Positions 19,817 through 31,800 of a stretch of DNA of 64,000 bases are shown in pieces. The stretch's first letter is position 1. Each line of letters opens with the position of its first letter. The stretch is from positions 38,575,929 through 38,639,928 of the forward strand of contig CM037832.1 in the NCBI GenBank assembly GCA_021234535.1, given 5' to 3'. Position numbers and translations under genes: made by a program. The notes under the pieces are model-generated. The model made no database searches. It was not told the DNA's origin and saw only the letters and a program-made list of their open reading frames with translations. Origin of the DNA: Stichopus chloronotus (taxonomy: Eukaryota > Echinodermata > Holothuroidea > Aspidochirotida > Stichopodidae).

Positions 19817-22414
19817 GAAAAAGTATCACAGGAACTTGCCCGACTAGAACGGGAAGGTGTTATCGAGAAAGCCCCCGATGCTACCGAATGGGTTTCTCCT
19901 ATTGTCGTAGCTTACAAAAAGTCTGGAAATGTTCGTATTTGTGTAGATTTACGTAAGGTCAATGAGAATGTTGTGGTGGATAAACACCCGCTACCAAATA
20001 TTGATGAGATGTTTCATGAATTAAGAGGATCTAAGTATTTTTCTAAACTTGATCTGAAGTCTGCTTACCACCAACTTCATTTGCACCCCGAGAGTAGAGA
20101 TATTACTACATTTATTACTCACGAGGGACTTTACAGATACAAACGTGTTTGCTTTGGCCTAGCGTCAGCACCTGCATGCTTTCAGAAGGTTATGTCACGT
20201 ATTCTGACAGGTATTAAAGGTGTAATGTGTTTTATCGATGATATTATTGTTTACGGTTCTACTCCAGAAGAGCACGCTACTACTTTACGTAATGTTTTGT
20301 CTCATTTACAAGAATCGGGAATGACTCTCAATGAGAAGTGTGTATTTAATGTACAATCAATTCAGGTATTGGGCCATGTAATTGATCATGCGGGACTTCA
20401 CCCTAACCCCGATTTAGTTGCTGCTATTAGAGACGCCCGAATTCCTACTTCTAGGGAACAAGTTCGTTCTTTCTTAGGACTTGCCGGCTATTACGCAAAA
20501 TTTGTACCTAACTTTGCTACCAAAGTTCAGCCAATCCGGGACCTTCAGACCGCTCATGAGTTTGCTTGGAATGCGGAAGCTGATGCAGCGTTTAAAGAAC
20601 TTAAGTACACTATTTCGAATAGTGCAGCTTTGTCCCTGTTTGACCCTAACTTAGATGTAATTGTAACCACTGATGCATCGGGCTACGGTATTGGTGCTAC
20701 AATGACTCAGCTGATCCAAAGTCAGGAGAAACTTGTTGCATGCATCTCTCGGAAACTCACTGAGGCTGAGAAAAAGTACTCCACAGGGGAGCGTGAAGCA
20801 TTAGCTTGTGTGTGGGCTATAGAGCGCTGGCATACATACTTGTGGGGTCGAAAGTTTACTCTGCGCACTGATCATCAAGCCCTAGTTACTCTGTTAGCTA
20901 CTTCAGGTACAGGTCATAGACCCATGAGAATTGCTCGCTGGGGAGCGCGCTTATTACATTATAATTTTGCGGTTGAATATCAACAAGGAGATCAGAACAA
21001 AGTGTCTGATGCTCTATCAAGGTTGCCACTTAATGATCATAATATTCATTCTAGTACTGATCACGATGATATCTATGCTGTATGTGAAATACTGCTTAAG
21101 GATATGTGCCTTACCAAGAGTTCCTTACAACAGGCTACAAAGTCTGATCCAGTGTTAACTGAAGTTGTCAAATTCCTCTCTTCCAGCTGGCCTATTTCTG
21201 CTAAAGGTTTAGCTGACGACTTGTTGCCATTTTACAGAGTCCGTGATAGTTTGTCAATGCATGATAACATAATTTTTAAAGAGGAGAGAGTTGTTATTCC
21301 ATTTACTTTTATTTCTAAGATTGTCAATTTTGCCCACGAAGGTCATCAGGGTATAGTTCGCACCAAACAAAGATTGCGTCAGCTATATTGGTGGCCTAAG
21401 ATGGATGATACTGTAATGCAGATGGTTAAAGATTGTGCAATTTGTCAAAACCATGACAAATCAGCGCGTGTACGAACTGGTCCTATGCAACCCGTTCCTT
21501 TACCCACTTCCGGTTGGAAGAAGAAACTAGCGATTGATATTGTTGGTCCTGATAATACTGCACCAAGAGATTGTCGTTTTGCTATTACGGTTATCGACTA
21601 CTACAGTAAATGGCCAGAAGTGGCATTTGCTGGCAATGTGACTGCTTCTACTGTAATTGATACACTTACAACTATTTTTTCAAGGGAAGGATTCCCAGAA
21701 GAGATTGTGACTGACAATGGACCACAATTCACTTGTAATGATTTTAAGATGTACTTGCAGGAACGTAATATTAAACATCGGTTTTCTGCCATCTATCACC
21801 CCCAAGGTAATAGTGAGATTGAAAGATTCAATCGAGTACTTAATGACAGTGTACAGACTACCAAGTTGACTGGACGGGACATAAAACTTTCTACCAGAGA
21901 ATTTCTAGCAATTTACAGGTCTACACCACATGCGACGACGGGTGTAGAACCATCCATTTTACTGCACGGCCGACACCTTAGGACAAAATTAGACATTACA
22001 GGAGTCACCAAAGACCCTTCTCCTGCACCTCTGCATGAATTACGTCTTCGAGTCCAACGTAAACAGGCAGAGAGCAAGGAATACTTAGATAAACGAAAAG
22101 GAGTACAGTACCGAGAGTTCACAAAAGGTGAGTGGGTCCGTATAAAGAAACCAGGAAATGTGCAAAAGGGTTATTCAAAGTTTAGTGAACCCATACAAAT
22201 TTCAAGGAAAATTGCCCAAAACACTTATGAAACTGTTGATGGGAAACAATGGAACGTTGAACGACTTGCCAAATACACAGGACCACCACCAGCAGAAAAC
22301 GAACTCACTCGACGAAACAATGAGGCCATTGACTTCACTACTGACACCACTAATCGACCACAGAGACAGAGACGAATGCCACTGTGGGGAAAAGACTATG
22401 TATTTTACGGCTAA
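19817..22414 (+). CDS. Gypsy Pol: RT, RNase H, integrase
   Basis: The frame is open from the codon after the TAG (19817) to the stop at 22414; the first ATG is at 19973 (813 codons). Counting from that ATG, RT has KLDLKSAYHQL (about 25), FGLASAPACFQ and the catalytic FIDD (87-90). RNase H begins with TTDASGYGIG (about 231) and has TGEREALA and RTDHQAL. The integrase has the zinc-binding HEGHQG...CAIC (about 455-490) and the catalytic D in AIDIVGPD, D in TDNGPQF and E in GNSEIERFNR. The C-terminus has the GEWVRIKKPG chromatin-side motif. No frameshift is seen, so this is an apparently intact enzyme set that depends on readthrough of, or an alternative start downstream of, the TAG. Confidence 0.93.
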   Translation, partial: EKVSQELARLEREGVIEKAPDATEWVSPIVVAYKKSGNVRICVDLRKVNENVVVDKHPLPNIDEMFHELRGSKYFSKLDLKSAYHQLHLHPESRDITTFITHEGLYRYKRVCFGLASAPACFQKVMSRILTGIKGVMCFIDDIIVYGSTPEEHATTLRNVLSHLQESGMTLNEKCVFNVQSIQVLGHVIDHAGLHPNPDLVAAIRDARIPTSREQVRSFLGLAGYYAKFVPNFATKVQPIRDLQTAHEFAWNAEADAAFKELKYTISNSAALSLFDPNLDVIVTTDASGYGIGATMTQLIQSQEKLVACISRKLTEAEKKYSTGEREALACVWAIERWHTYLWGRKFTLRTDHQALVTLLATSGTGHRPMRIARWGARLLHYNFAVEYQQGDQNKVSDALSRLPLNDHNIHSSTDHDDIYAVCEILLKDMCLTKSSLQQATKSDPVLTEVVKFLSSSWPISAKGLADDLLPFYRVRDSLSMHDNIIFKEERVVIPFTFISKIVNFAHEGHQGIVRTKQRLRQLYWWPKMDDTVMQMVKDCAICQNHDKSARVRTGPMQPVPLPTSGWKKKLAIDIVGPDNTAPRDCRFAITVIDYYSKWPEVAFAGNVTASTVIDTLTTIFSREGFPEEIVTDNGPQFTCNDFKMYLQERNIKHRFSAIYHPQGNSEIERFNRVLNDSVQTTKLTGRDIKLSTREFLAIYRSTPHATTGVEPSILLHGRHLRTKLDITGVTKDPSPAPLHELRLRVQRKQAESKEYLDKRKGVQYREFTKGEWVRIKKPGNVQKGYSKFSEPIQISRKIAQNTYETVDGKQWNVERLAKYTGPPPAENELTRRNNEAIDFTTDTTNRPQRQRRMPLWGKDYVFYG

Positions 22415-22530
22415 GCTGTTTCTTTGTACCAACGATTTAATCACTCATGTTTACTCTTAAATTCAATCTGTTTACTTGTTGGATTTAGAGCTTAAACCGT
22501 TGACACTCACCAAGGGAATTAACTTTTTTA

Positions 22531-22542
22531 CAGAGGGGGAAA
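22531..22542 (+). other. Polypurine tract
   Basis: cagagggggaaa abuts the first base of the 3' LTR, the usual primer site for plus-strand DNA synthesis. Confidence 0.9.
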
Positions 22543-22802
22543 TGTTGTGTTTTATAAAGTAACTCTTTGTTAACCGTTAACTGTTATATCCGGTTTTCTA
22601 ACCTCTTCTCTGATACATGCCTTTTCTGAGAAATATGAGTAATTGTAATGAGTCATGTAGGTACAGCACCTTGTGTTGAATGTAAGAACAAAGAGCCTGC
22701 TTCAGAGGCGTTTTAGACAGAGAGCAATAAACATCACTTCACTATACTTGCTTTACTGTATATTGTGTTATTCCTGTCTCGGCTACTTGCTACAACACAA
22801 TA
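22543..22802 (+). repeat. Gypsy 3' LTR
   Basis: 260 bp, identical by eye to the 5' LTR except for one missing A in the run at 22559-22561. It is followed by the target duplication gtgtt (22803-22807). Confidence 0.93.
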
Positions 22803-22807
22803 GTGTT

Positions 22808-23460
22808 GAGAAAGGTCACAAAGAAGTCAGACACAGATTAACCAAAAGTCAAATGACTTTGAGATTCTTTGCCAATATTCATAGAAAACAAAAGACAATA
22901 CATACCAATTTTGAAGTTCAACACCTAACTCTTCATGAGATAGAGTAACATATCCACATATCACATGACCTTTGACCTCGGTAAAAAACGACAGAGATCC
23001 TCTGCTCACCAAGAGCTACCAATGTAAACAGTTAGAGGATTCAGTAACAGTCAGTGGCCAAGGTATTTTCATTAATAGGTTTTCATACCTCTAGTGACCT
23101 AAAATGACATTTGACCTCCTTGAAAAATAATAGCAGTTTTCTTCTTACAGAGGACAACCAACACATTTAACGTTCAAGTTCCAGCAATGTTCAGTTACTG
23201 AGATACCTTAATTAGTAAGTGTCCATATTTTATTCTGTGTTGACCTCTTATGACCTTTGAACTCCATGAAAAACAGTAGGGATCATCTACTTACTATGGG
23301 TTACCAGCATTGAAGTTCGAGCAACATCCAGTTGCTGAAATATACTCATTCAGCTTCACACTTTACCAATCTGGTGATCTCAAATGACCATTGACCCCCA
23401 TGAAAAACAATAGGTTCCCACATTAGTCTGCCTTCGACAAGGAATCAAAAAGAGAACTGC
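22808..23460. repeat. Modular repeat array, units of about 120-130 bp (forward orientation)
   Basis: Four imperfect units share a core of the type tgacctttgacctccatgaa followed by aaacaatagggatcatctac and a second core of the type caagttcgagcaacatccag. Cores are seen near 22965, 23110, 23265 and 23385. The array ends with caaggaatcaaaaagag, a motif that recurs at about 27327 and, inverted, at about 50126-50140. Not recognised as protein-coding. Confidence 0.7.
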
Positions 23461-25208
23461 AGACCTAGCTCATCCAGCCTTTTAGCAAACAATATAGAGT
23501 ACCATATACTGTACAGTACTGTATTATAGAACATGACGTAATGGAGGGCTTTGGTACGATGCCTTTCTTGAATGATACTGTAAGTATTAAACTTACAGTA
23601 CAGTACCTCAACAGAAATAAAGGTCATTTACCTATCCACCAACAGGGTGTACAAAGAAAAAGGCTTTCATCATTGTTAAAACATTCAGGTTCATCAATGA
23701 ACATACAACAAAGTTTCGCTCCCTCAGAACATTATGAAAAAGATGAGTTACAGATGCATCAGTTGAAATTTTGAAAGTTTGGGTGAACAAATTATTCTTG
23801 AGGGACAAATAACTGAATTTCTACTGTAACTGCTCAGCTGAAGTTACCTGAGAAATACATCCCCATTAATATTCATAATTTTGTATTTACTTTCTGTTCT
23901 AGTAAAGTCTAGACTAGACTTAAGTTTTCACTCACAGATGCGCTAAACCCTCAAAGCTCCCGCAGGCTTCGCCCAGTAGACCCCTGATGGACTTCGAACT
24001 CCTCTGGACCCCACGGGGGTTGTTAGCTTTCTTATTTAAAATATACTATGCTAAGACTTTAATTTTTCACCCAGAGCTTTGGTAAAACCTCGCCTCCTGA
24101 GCCCCCACCTGGGCTTTGCCCCTGGACCTGACCAGGGACCCCAACACTGAGAAGGAAATGGAATATCAACATGAAAATGTTCCATGTATATTGCCAATCA
24201 AACTGAAGCTTATCATGCTATGATCTAACTACAAAGTTGCTCTCTCAAATCAAGTCAAAGCAATTCAATTCAATACCTCGTCTAATTCTCCAAGAAAATA
24301 ATCCTTCATCAACTCCCTTGCATCTTGTGAATGTCCAACATCTTCAGTGGCTTCTGAAGCATTACCACCTGAAAATACAACGACAACAACAAAAAGATGA
24401 AGATGGTGAAAACACAGAATTGCTCTTTTCATTAAAATTACATTGTGCCATTCTCTTGTCTTATGAGACAACATGAAATATCTCAATATATAAATCTTAC
24501 AATCTCTCGCACCAAAGCTCATGCCAATGAAGGAGAATTTAGACAATAAGTGTACTAGTACTGAATTTGAGTCCCGAACTTTTCACATTAACTTGTACAT
24601 ATCAGCAATCCTATGATTGAAAAGAAAGGTTTATTGTATCACTTTCAAAGTTATTTATAACTTTTGATGCAAATTTAGAATCTGTTATACATTTGGCCAT
24701 CACAAAATTGCATTGTGTTTGGATACTTTACTGACAAAAGCGTTTAAACTACTTTGCCGCTTTAAAAGCCATGTACCTTGGCCCAATGCACACTTTTTTA
24801 CGACCTTTGTCAGACAAGAAGAACATTCTGGTTCTTTATCAGATGATAATCTAACCTGCAGTACAACTTCTGTTATTACAGAATAAGTTAAATACAGTCA
24901 CACATACTGTACATTTCAACTCTCCATGGAACTATTTCTTGTCATCTCAGGCTACCTGTAGATACTACAGGAGTACAGTGTCATGACTTTTCTGATACTG
25001 TACACCAAATTCCTTATTTATTCCACATGCTCAAGAAGAGTATGCCTACTGTGCACACTATGAATGATATATGCAAGATAAACCAAACACCTCATACAGT
25101 AGTACTCAGCTTCAAACTCATTCAGTTGAGGTACCGACATGCTACAATTAATTAAGAAATAGCTTCAATCTAATTTACATCTCACTTTTTACTTGTACCT
25201 CATCTTAA
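23461..25208. other. Repeat-rich intergenic DNA
   Basis: A GC-richer patch at about 23940-24030 and again at 24070-24150 has related sequences (ctcccgcaggcttcgccc and gggctttgcccctggacc), suggesting a decayed interspersed repeat. The rest is AT-rich with no recognised gene. Confidence 0.4.
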
Positions 25209-26792
25209 CCAGAAAGCCAAAAGGCTTGTGATTCCTTGCTACATGGTTATATTACAACAAACATGAATTATTCACATGACAAGTATATAAGATCAACTGC
25301 AGTTATTTTTCTTGATACACCACAAGCCTTTAACCCAAAATGACCTTTATTTTGGCGACCTAAAATTACCGCGACATTTGACGTCCACCAAAAGCAATAG
25401 GGATCACCTACCCAGGCCATACAACCCACACATCAAGTACAGTATGAGTATGACATCAGTCAACATTATCTCTGAGCTCCAAGAAACACACAGTAATCAA
25501 TGCTGCTTCTAGTCTTGCCTGTTGTTAGTTGAATCAAATAACTCAACCTTACCTCATCTGAACTCAGCTTGTCTGCCATATTTACCTCAAAATTCTTCAT
25601 AAATCACCAGAATGTTCTTGAGCCTCCTTCGTATGGTGGAATTTCTGCCTTAGGTAATTCCAACGCTAATTTGAAACTCAGTTTCCTCCTTTAACTTTTT
25701 CAATGCTCCCTCCCTCTCCTCAGTATAATGCTTTTGGCATTCCAACATTAAGCTTTCTGCTTGCTCAAATGCTTCATCAGACAACAGCCCAGCCAGATCA
25801 GCACGAACCTCTTCCTTTGCCTCAAATTGGCGCTCTGCCTTTTGCAAATTTTCCTTTATCGACTCTGCGATAATTTCTTCCTTGTTTCAAGTAGCTTTTA
25901 ACACACTCAAAGTCCTCGTAAGTTGACCCTTAGTTATGATTTCTCCTCAATATTTTTGCTTCCTCCATCCTTTCCGACATTGTGAAATATGATTGAAAGC
26001 ACTCCAATTTGATTGTTAAGAAACCTTGTTCTGCTACCAGCTGTTCCTCTGGATACTGATATCATCCAAATAAATGACAGAACAGATGTTTTTTTATTTT
26101 CTTCATTTTTTTATAAACTCATAACCATTCCAATGTATGAATTAATGTCACCTTGTCTATCTGACCCCATGACCCCCCATACCAAGACTATCTCTCTGGA
26201 CAACTTATCAGAGGCCCCTCACACTAGAAGTTACTCACTAAGTTACAAATGCAGTACTGTAGCCTCAAATCTGGAGCAAAAAGCCTCTGGTGACTTCAAA
26301 TGACCTTTGATCTCCACTACAAACAAAAAAGATCATCTACTTAATATGAGAAAATGTAGCCCATATGCTTTTCAACTAATTTGTACGGTAGTTTATAATA
26401 ACCACAATAATGGTGTTTAGGCTATTATTATTGTTTTATAGTGAAAAATCATCCCTTCCTCTCTATTGATAAGCATTAAATTTCACAGGGTCGTGAACCT
26501 GTTAATAACAGACAACCTGATCAAGTTTTAAAAAAATCTGACCCACGGATAAGGAACTATGGCAGTTTTAATATTTTTTATGTTTTACCCCATAAGCTCA
26601 TTAATATGCAAGATATGGACACCAAAAACAATAGGGATCATCTACTCAATGTGGGCAACCTACATGCCAAAATGAAATTACTCAGAGTTACCCTTCTTGA
26701 GATAGAGTGTTTACGAGCAACCGTCACACACACACGCACACACACACATACATGCACACGACATCAGGACTGCATAGATTCCCCTGCCTACG
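25209..26792 (-). mobile_element. Repeat element with BEL/Pao-like gag fragment, copy 1
   Basis: The whole stretch is the reverse complement of 50135-51710. On the minus strand it starts at the cctgcc(g/a)taggcagggg hairpin, runs through a CA/GT microsatellite, the modular core repeats, a gag-like gene fragment and further modules, and ends at ggctttctggt. It lacks obvious LTRs or terminal inverted repeats. The matching copy is in the opposite orientation 24 kb away. Confidence 0.75.
25560..25980 (-). pseudogene. BEL/Pao-like gag fragment, broken (copy 1)
   Basis: The frame starts at ATG 25980 (MSERMEEAKILRR by direct reading), contains a charged coiled-coil-like stretch (25847-25650; SDEAFEQAESLMLECQKHY) and then, in a shifted frame, LPKAEIPPY, FMKNFEVNMADKLSSDE and LSYLIQLTTG. 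The latter motifs match the gag domain found in BEL/Pao elements (DUF1759 type). The frame is broken by at least two frame changes and a stop near the FW motif. It is more decayed than the copy at 50945-51458. Confidence 0.65.
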
Positions 26793-28380
26793 GCATGGTG
26801 TGATTCTGTCCCCAGTAGTCATGGGGCAAGATTTTTTTTTTCACTCCAACAACCTTCACTGTGATAACATCTTTCCAGTTCATGGGCAATTAGGCAATAA
26901 ACATCATCCCTAGCCTTCTCCCCACAGGGGTGAAATGGTGTGAAACTTTAGCTTCTAAGCTCTTACTTAAATTCCTTGTTCTGCTTCTCTTATCAGTTTG
27001 TTGTCTTATTCTGCACAGAAAGTGAGGAAATTTTAAGAGAGTTTACCATGATTAATTGAAAAGCATGCAGAACACAAACTAGGATGTAGACTATAAACAT
27101 CCAGAAACAGCCCTACTTGTGTGTTGATGGAGTAACCAATATCCCAGCTAAGATTGCAGTGGTAATTGACCGAAGTTACTGGGCCAGCCCAAGCTTGTAA
27201 TTTCTGCCTGAGGCAGTCAGTATCTGTGTAAGTGGTGAAAGAATCCAGACCCGGAAATTCCCATACATAGGTCGGGTTCTCCACACAAAAATTCTGCCCC
27301 ACCATTACAGGGACCAAAATCACCCTATGGGCAAGGAATCAAAAAAGAGCATGTATTCAGCAAATACAGGTATCTATGAACAGTCAGTGTGCACTGTGCT
27401 GTGCAAGTCTCTGCAGAACAGTTTCCAAGTACTGTATGTCCACTTGAACTAAGCAAACTTGCATTGACTCTCCATATGATAATAGTCAGGAACTAACACA
27501 CATGGTAAACAGCATAGCTGGTGCTACTTATACATGTCTATAGCAAATAATCTACCATTAGAAATTGAAGTTGTAGTAAGGAAGGTTATACATACTGAAG
27601 CCACACAGGACCTTACTGTTGGTGCCGCAATCTGAGAGTAGCACAATCATTGTGGGAACCCCAGTCACTCAACAATGGTAGAGCAGTGTGTATACGTAGT
27701 TGTCCACATATTGTCAAAATATAGCAAGATAGACCTCAGCTACGCATGTGTTCATACAGCAATTAAACAATTTTAGGTAGCAAATTAAGTTCAACTCATA
27801 ACGATGTAGTGTAGGTATGGATTCACACAAATGTCTCACATAGTACAATGGAAGTACAGTGACACAACCTCATTTTTTTTTGGTCAGTCGGTCGGTCGGT
27901 CAGGTTTCATCAAACAAAAATGAAGTGGCAATGCCTCAAATCAATACATTACAATGCAATACCAACTACAGCACTTGATGGAAACTCGTGCATTAAACAT
28001 CTTACACAATCTTACATCTCATTTTTATGCAAATCTGCATCTCATTTACATCTCATTTGTATCTTATTCATCTGTGGGTATAGAAGGGCAAATATTCAGC
28101 AAATATCGCCAGTGTGCACTGTGCGGCACAAATGACTGTGAAGGCAAAAACTGCCAGTACTGTCTACTCAGTCTGTACTGTCAGCTTTGTAACTGCATGA
28201 GTTTAACTCTTCATTTCGTAACTTCATTTTGTATTTTAGGGTGAGAAGAGCACCAATCCATCAATTAAAGTTAATGGAAATTACAAATACATTCACCACT
28301 ATTCAAGCATTCCCTTGAGTATCAGTGAAGTATACTTCTGTACTATTTGGGAATTCCCACTTAGGGAATGTAAAATGATC
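26793..28380. other. Intergenic DNA with repeat remnants
   Basis: A ggcaaggaatcaaaaaagag motif at about 27328-27348 repeats the end of the modular family. A short (ggtc)n run lies at about 27884-27903. No coding sequence is recognised; minus-strand frame 27033-27323 has no family match. Confidence 0.4.
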
Positions 28381-28394
28381 TCATACTTACTGTA

Positions 28395-28812
28395 GTAGCA
28401 AAATTTAAGTATTCGATAAGTATTCATTACGTGTTCACCTTAGCGTTCGAACACTTATTCTAACCACAACAAAGGATACCCCATTAAGCGTTCGTTAAGC
28501 GTTCCTCTGAGCCGAATTATTTAAATGAGCTAAGCGTTCGAATACTATGGCTTGAACGCTAATAAGCGTTCGAATGCCATTAAGCGTTCGTTAAGCGGCC
28601 TCTGAGCTGAATTATTTACATGAGCTAAGCGTTCAAATACTTAAATTCTAATTAGTGTTTGAATGCCATTAAGCATTCGTTAAGCGTTTTTCTGAGCTGA
28701 GTACCAGTTAAGCATTCGAATACTAACTTTAACGCTTAGCTAATTGAAGCCTTCAAATGTCAGCTATAAGCGTATCCTTGATCAGAACCGAATTACTGAA
28801 TGAGCTTAGCGT
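28395..28812. repeat. Left array of GCGTTCGAATA-type repeats
   Basis: Three units of about 85-97 bp with the cores ccattaagcgttcgttaagc, ctgagctgaattattta and gagctaagcgttcgaatac. The outer edge has taagtattcgataagtattc, which recurs inverted at the outer edge of the array at 34265-34575. Confidence 0.8.
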
Positions 28813-31800
28813 CTAGGGTCATGAACAACATAGTGCACGTTAAGATGTTAATTAAAGGTTGCTAGCTAGTCTTCACTGCCAAATGTTACGCATTGCATTT
28901 GGGCATTAATTCCTTACAGCACTATAATGGTTATATGGATCCAATGCATAATGAAACAGAATTACATTTAGAATTACTTACACTGATTTAAGAACTAATC
29001 CAGAAAACAGAATTTCTCAGTCTTTGGCAATAAAGTTATATGTTATTATCTTTTTTAAGCAATCACAACAGCAAACAATTAATTGAAGTAACAGAAGTCC
29101 TTCAGTTTCTTAAATGTCTCATAAATTTGATGGCTAATAACTGATTAATGATTCTTCATCTTCAAACCTCTCCTGGCGTTGTGCACTTTGTGTAAAATTT
29201 CTGGTTGAAAACCAGGGTCTCAAGCTATTTCCAAAATCTGCTCCATATCATTTTGTAAATATCAACCCTTTATCCATTTTAAGTGTATGACAGTTTTGCT
29301 CCAGTGATTACCAAAGTTTTACTATCTCTTGATAGGCAAATTCAAACCTTTGGAAAGGGACTTCCAGTGCCTCAGAAAAGTTACTTTTACGTTTTAAAGT
29401 ACAGCTCTGTACATGTACTGGATAGCAGTTTACTTGTTAGTACTGCATTAGCAAATTGCTTTTCCACTGTGAATTGAAAGATACACAGAATTTAAGTATA
29501 CCTGACTAACACAATCAAACATTTTTTTATTGTAATTTGATCATCCCATCTTGTTGTGCAGAAGGCGCGTGCTTTCAGTTCTTTATCACAAAATCTTTTG
29601 GGGGGTCTCCTTTTTCCACATATGTTTCCAAGGCTGTAGAATTTGCTGCTTTTGAGTTTAAGCTTGAATGGTTGGTTAATGAAAAAACCAAGAAATGTTA
29701 TGAAAATGTTGTGAAGAGAGCTCGAGAGAGAACACAATTGAAATCTGTTTTGAGGTTGTGTGCTACATATATAAAAAGGCTTAAGGGGTTGGTGTCTAAG
29801 TAATGAACACTGGCTGTGAAAGGGTTAATAGTGAGTACTGTGAATTGTAAAGTGTATCTAAGGTTAGGGCAGATACAGGTACAAAATATTCATGTAAAAT
29901 CCATAATAATATCAAGCAGTTAACTACAGATAAAGGACCCGCAATCTGCTCCTAGTCGATGAAAACTGCCAGTTTATTTCAGAGGTGGATGAAAACTACA
30001 TGAAAGTAAAGTTGCACAGAAACAAAAGCAAAGAAAACCATCGTGTGACATTTATGTCGTCATGCCTAGAGTGTGAATTATTCATAAAGATAATTTACCT
30101 CTAATGTTATTCATTGTAAAACTCATTACAATTACAATATTTTCTGTACCAAGTTGTTTGGTTGATGCTCTTACTTGGTGGTGTACTGTCTTAATTACTG
30201 AATATTCTCCATTTGTGACAAGAGTTTGTGAATGGTATGGACTGTTCTTTTAACTTCTCAGTGAACACATACAGTAAGATTACAATTATTACCAATGACA
30301 AATGCATGCATAGTACAAGTTGTAGGCTAACTCTTTGCACTCTTACTAGTTTTACAGCAGATGATTAGGTTATAGCTAAGAAAAAGGGGCCAGTACAGCA
30401 GATCTGTAAACAGGTTGTCCAATACTACAAGGAAAATTATTCACATTAGTCTAGACAAGAATAAATGCTGTCATAGTCAACTGATGAGTTTCAACTCTGA
30501 AACATGGCCTCAATATTTGTAACCATTTCAATTTTCATGTCACACAAAGGCCAAACTTCACTCATCCAAGACCAAAATATAGCCATGGTCTAGGCCTATT
30601 TGAAAATGGTGAGAAACAATAATAAATGGCAGCCAAAAGTGGCCATTGATAATTTTGTGGAAAGATGCCTCTCAGAGCCTGGTCATAACAAAATTTGAGG
30701 GGGGCATGACCTTTAAGATGGATTTGTGAATGTGTGGCCAGAACTGATGTAACGCCTAGGGGCCTACATAGTAGTGGCATGGAAGCCCCTATTTCGTGAA
30801 ACAAAGTTGGAAAATAACTAGCAAGTCCCTAATTGAAGATAGAATTTAATGGGAAAGCAGATGTGCAGTACACTGACACTTTTTGACAGCTTTCCTTACC
30901 TTGTTAGAGTTGAATCTTTCAGTTGATTCGTAAACATTTGAGGGGATGATCAAGTTTATGTTGCATCACCCTGTCAGCACTGGGTTTGTTCCTGTATTTT
31001 CGTGCACCTTAATGATATGCAACCTTTCTAACTCCCCCTTTTAAACTGACCCCCAAACTGCACACATTAAGTATGCTTGAACCTTCAGTCCTGCTACTGC
31101 TACTTATAGTAAAAGCATTAATGAGGCTGCAGTTGGACGGACATTCTCGAAAAATACAGCGATTTCATTCAGTAGGCTAGGCCCATTGTGTCATGATACC
31201 AAAACTAAGGGGAAATGTTAATACTAATACAATGAAAGTTAAGGTATGTATCATTTTCTGGTTTCTAGTGAAGCATTTTCACCTAAATTAGGCCTAAGGT
31301 CCTTTTGAAGGAAATTAGTGACAGGTCAGTATAGTGCTAAAATGTCTTCTACAGGTATCTGTTGCAAAGCACACAAAGAGCTTATGACTGATTTCACAAA
31401 AATAGGGATGCATGAAAATAGGGGAACGTACTGTACTTTTTGATTTTCTGAGGGAGCTTGCTGCAACTGTCTTAATGTTCCTGTAGTAACATTCCAAGCA
31501 ATTAACACTGAGTGTATGGGCCCTATATAGCCTGTTCAACTTGAATTAGCTTTTACATTTTTTGTCTAGCCCAGGCCTCTAGTAGTACTAGCCAGCTAGT
31601 ACTATATGGCCTTCTACTGTACTGGCTCTATTATCTATAGGCTAAATTATAGATAGCTAAGTTACTGTAGCCTGATTCGTGGCACTGATCACATAACTAC
31701 CACATATCCTTGGCTACAGCCAATTTTAACATACAGGGCATGACTTTACTACTAGTTAGCCTAATGATAGTGGTCCTAAGCCTATGCACGTCAGGGGACT

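Larger units (their letters stand above)
18106..22802 (+). mobile_element. Ty3/Gypsy LTR retrotransposon, nearly intact, 4.7 kb
   Basis: The element has 261- and 260-bp LTRs, a primer-binding-site-like sequence, a gag-protease frame, a pol frame (RT, RNase H, integrase), a polypurine tract directly before the 3' LTR, and a 5-bp target duplication gtgtt at 18101-18105 and 22803-22807. The LTRs differ by a single base (AAACTC at 18123 versus AACTC) as far as I can read, so the insertion is recent. The only visible lesion is a TAG between the gag-protease and RT parts, which are in the same frame. Domain order RT-RNase H-integrase defines Ty3/Gypsy (Metaviridae). Confidence 0.95.

Noticed and set aside
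22808..23460. CRISPR-like array
   Set aside because: The units are long, imperfect and variable throughout, in a eukaryotic repeat context, with no short identical repeats separated by unique spacers.
26727..26762. CA microsatellites as functional sites
   Set aside because: Simple repeats found at several places (4702, 26730, 50172, 52122), each inside a repeated element; no evidence for function.
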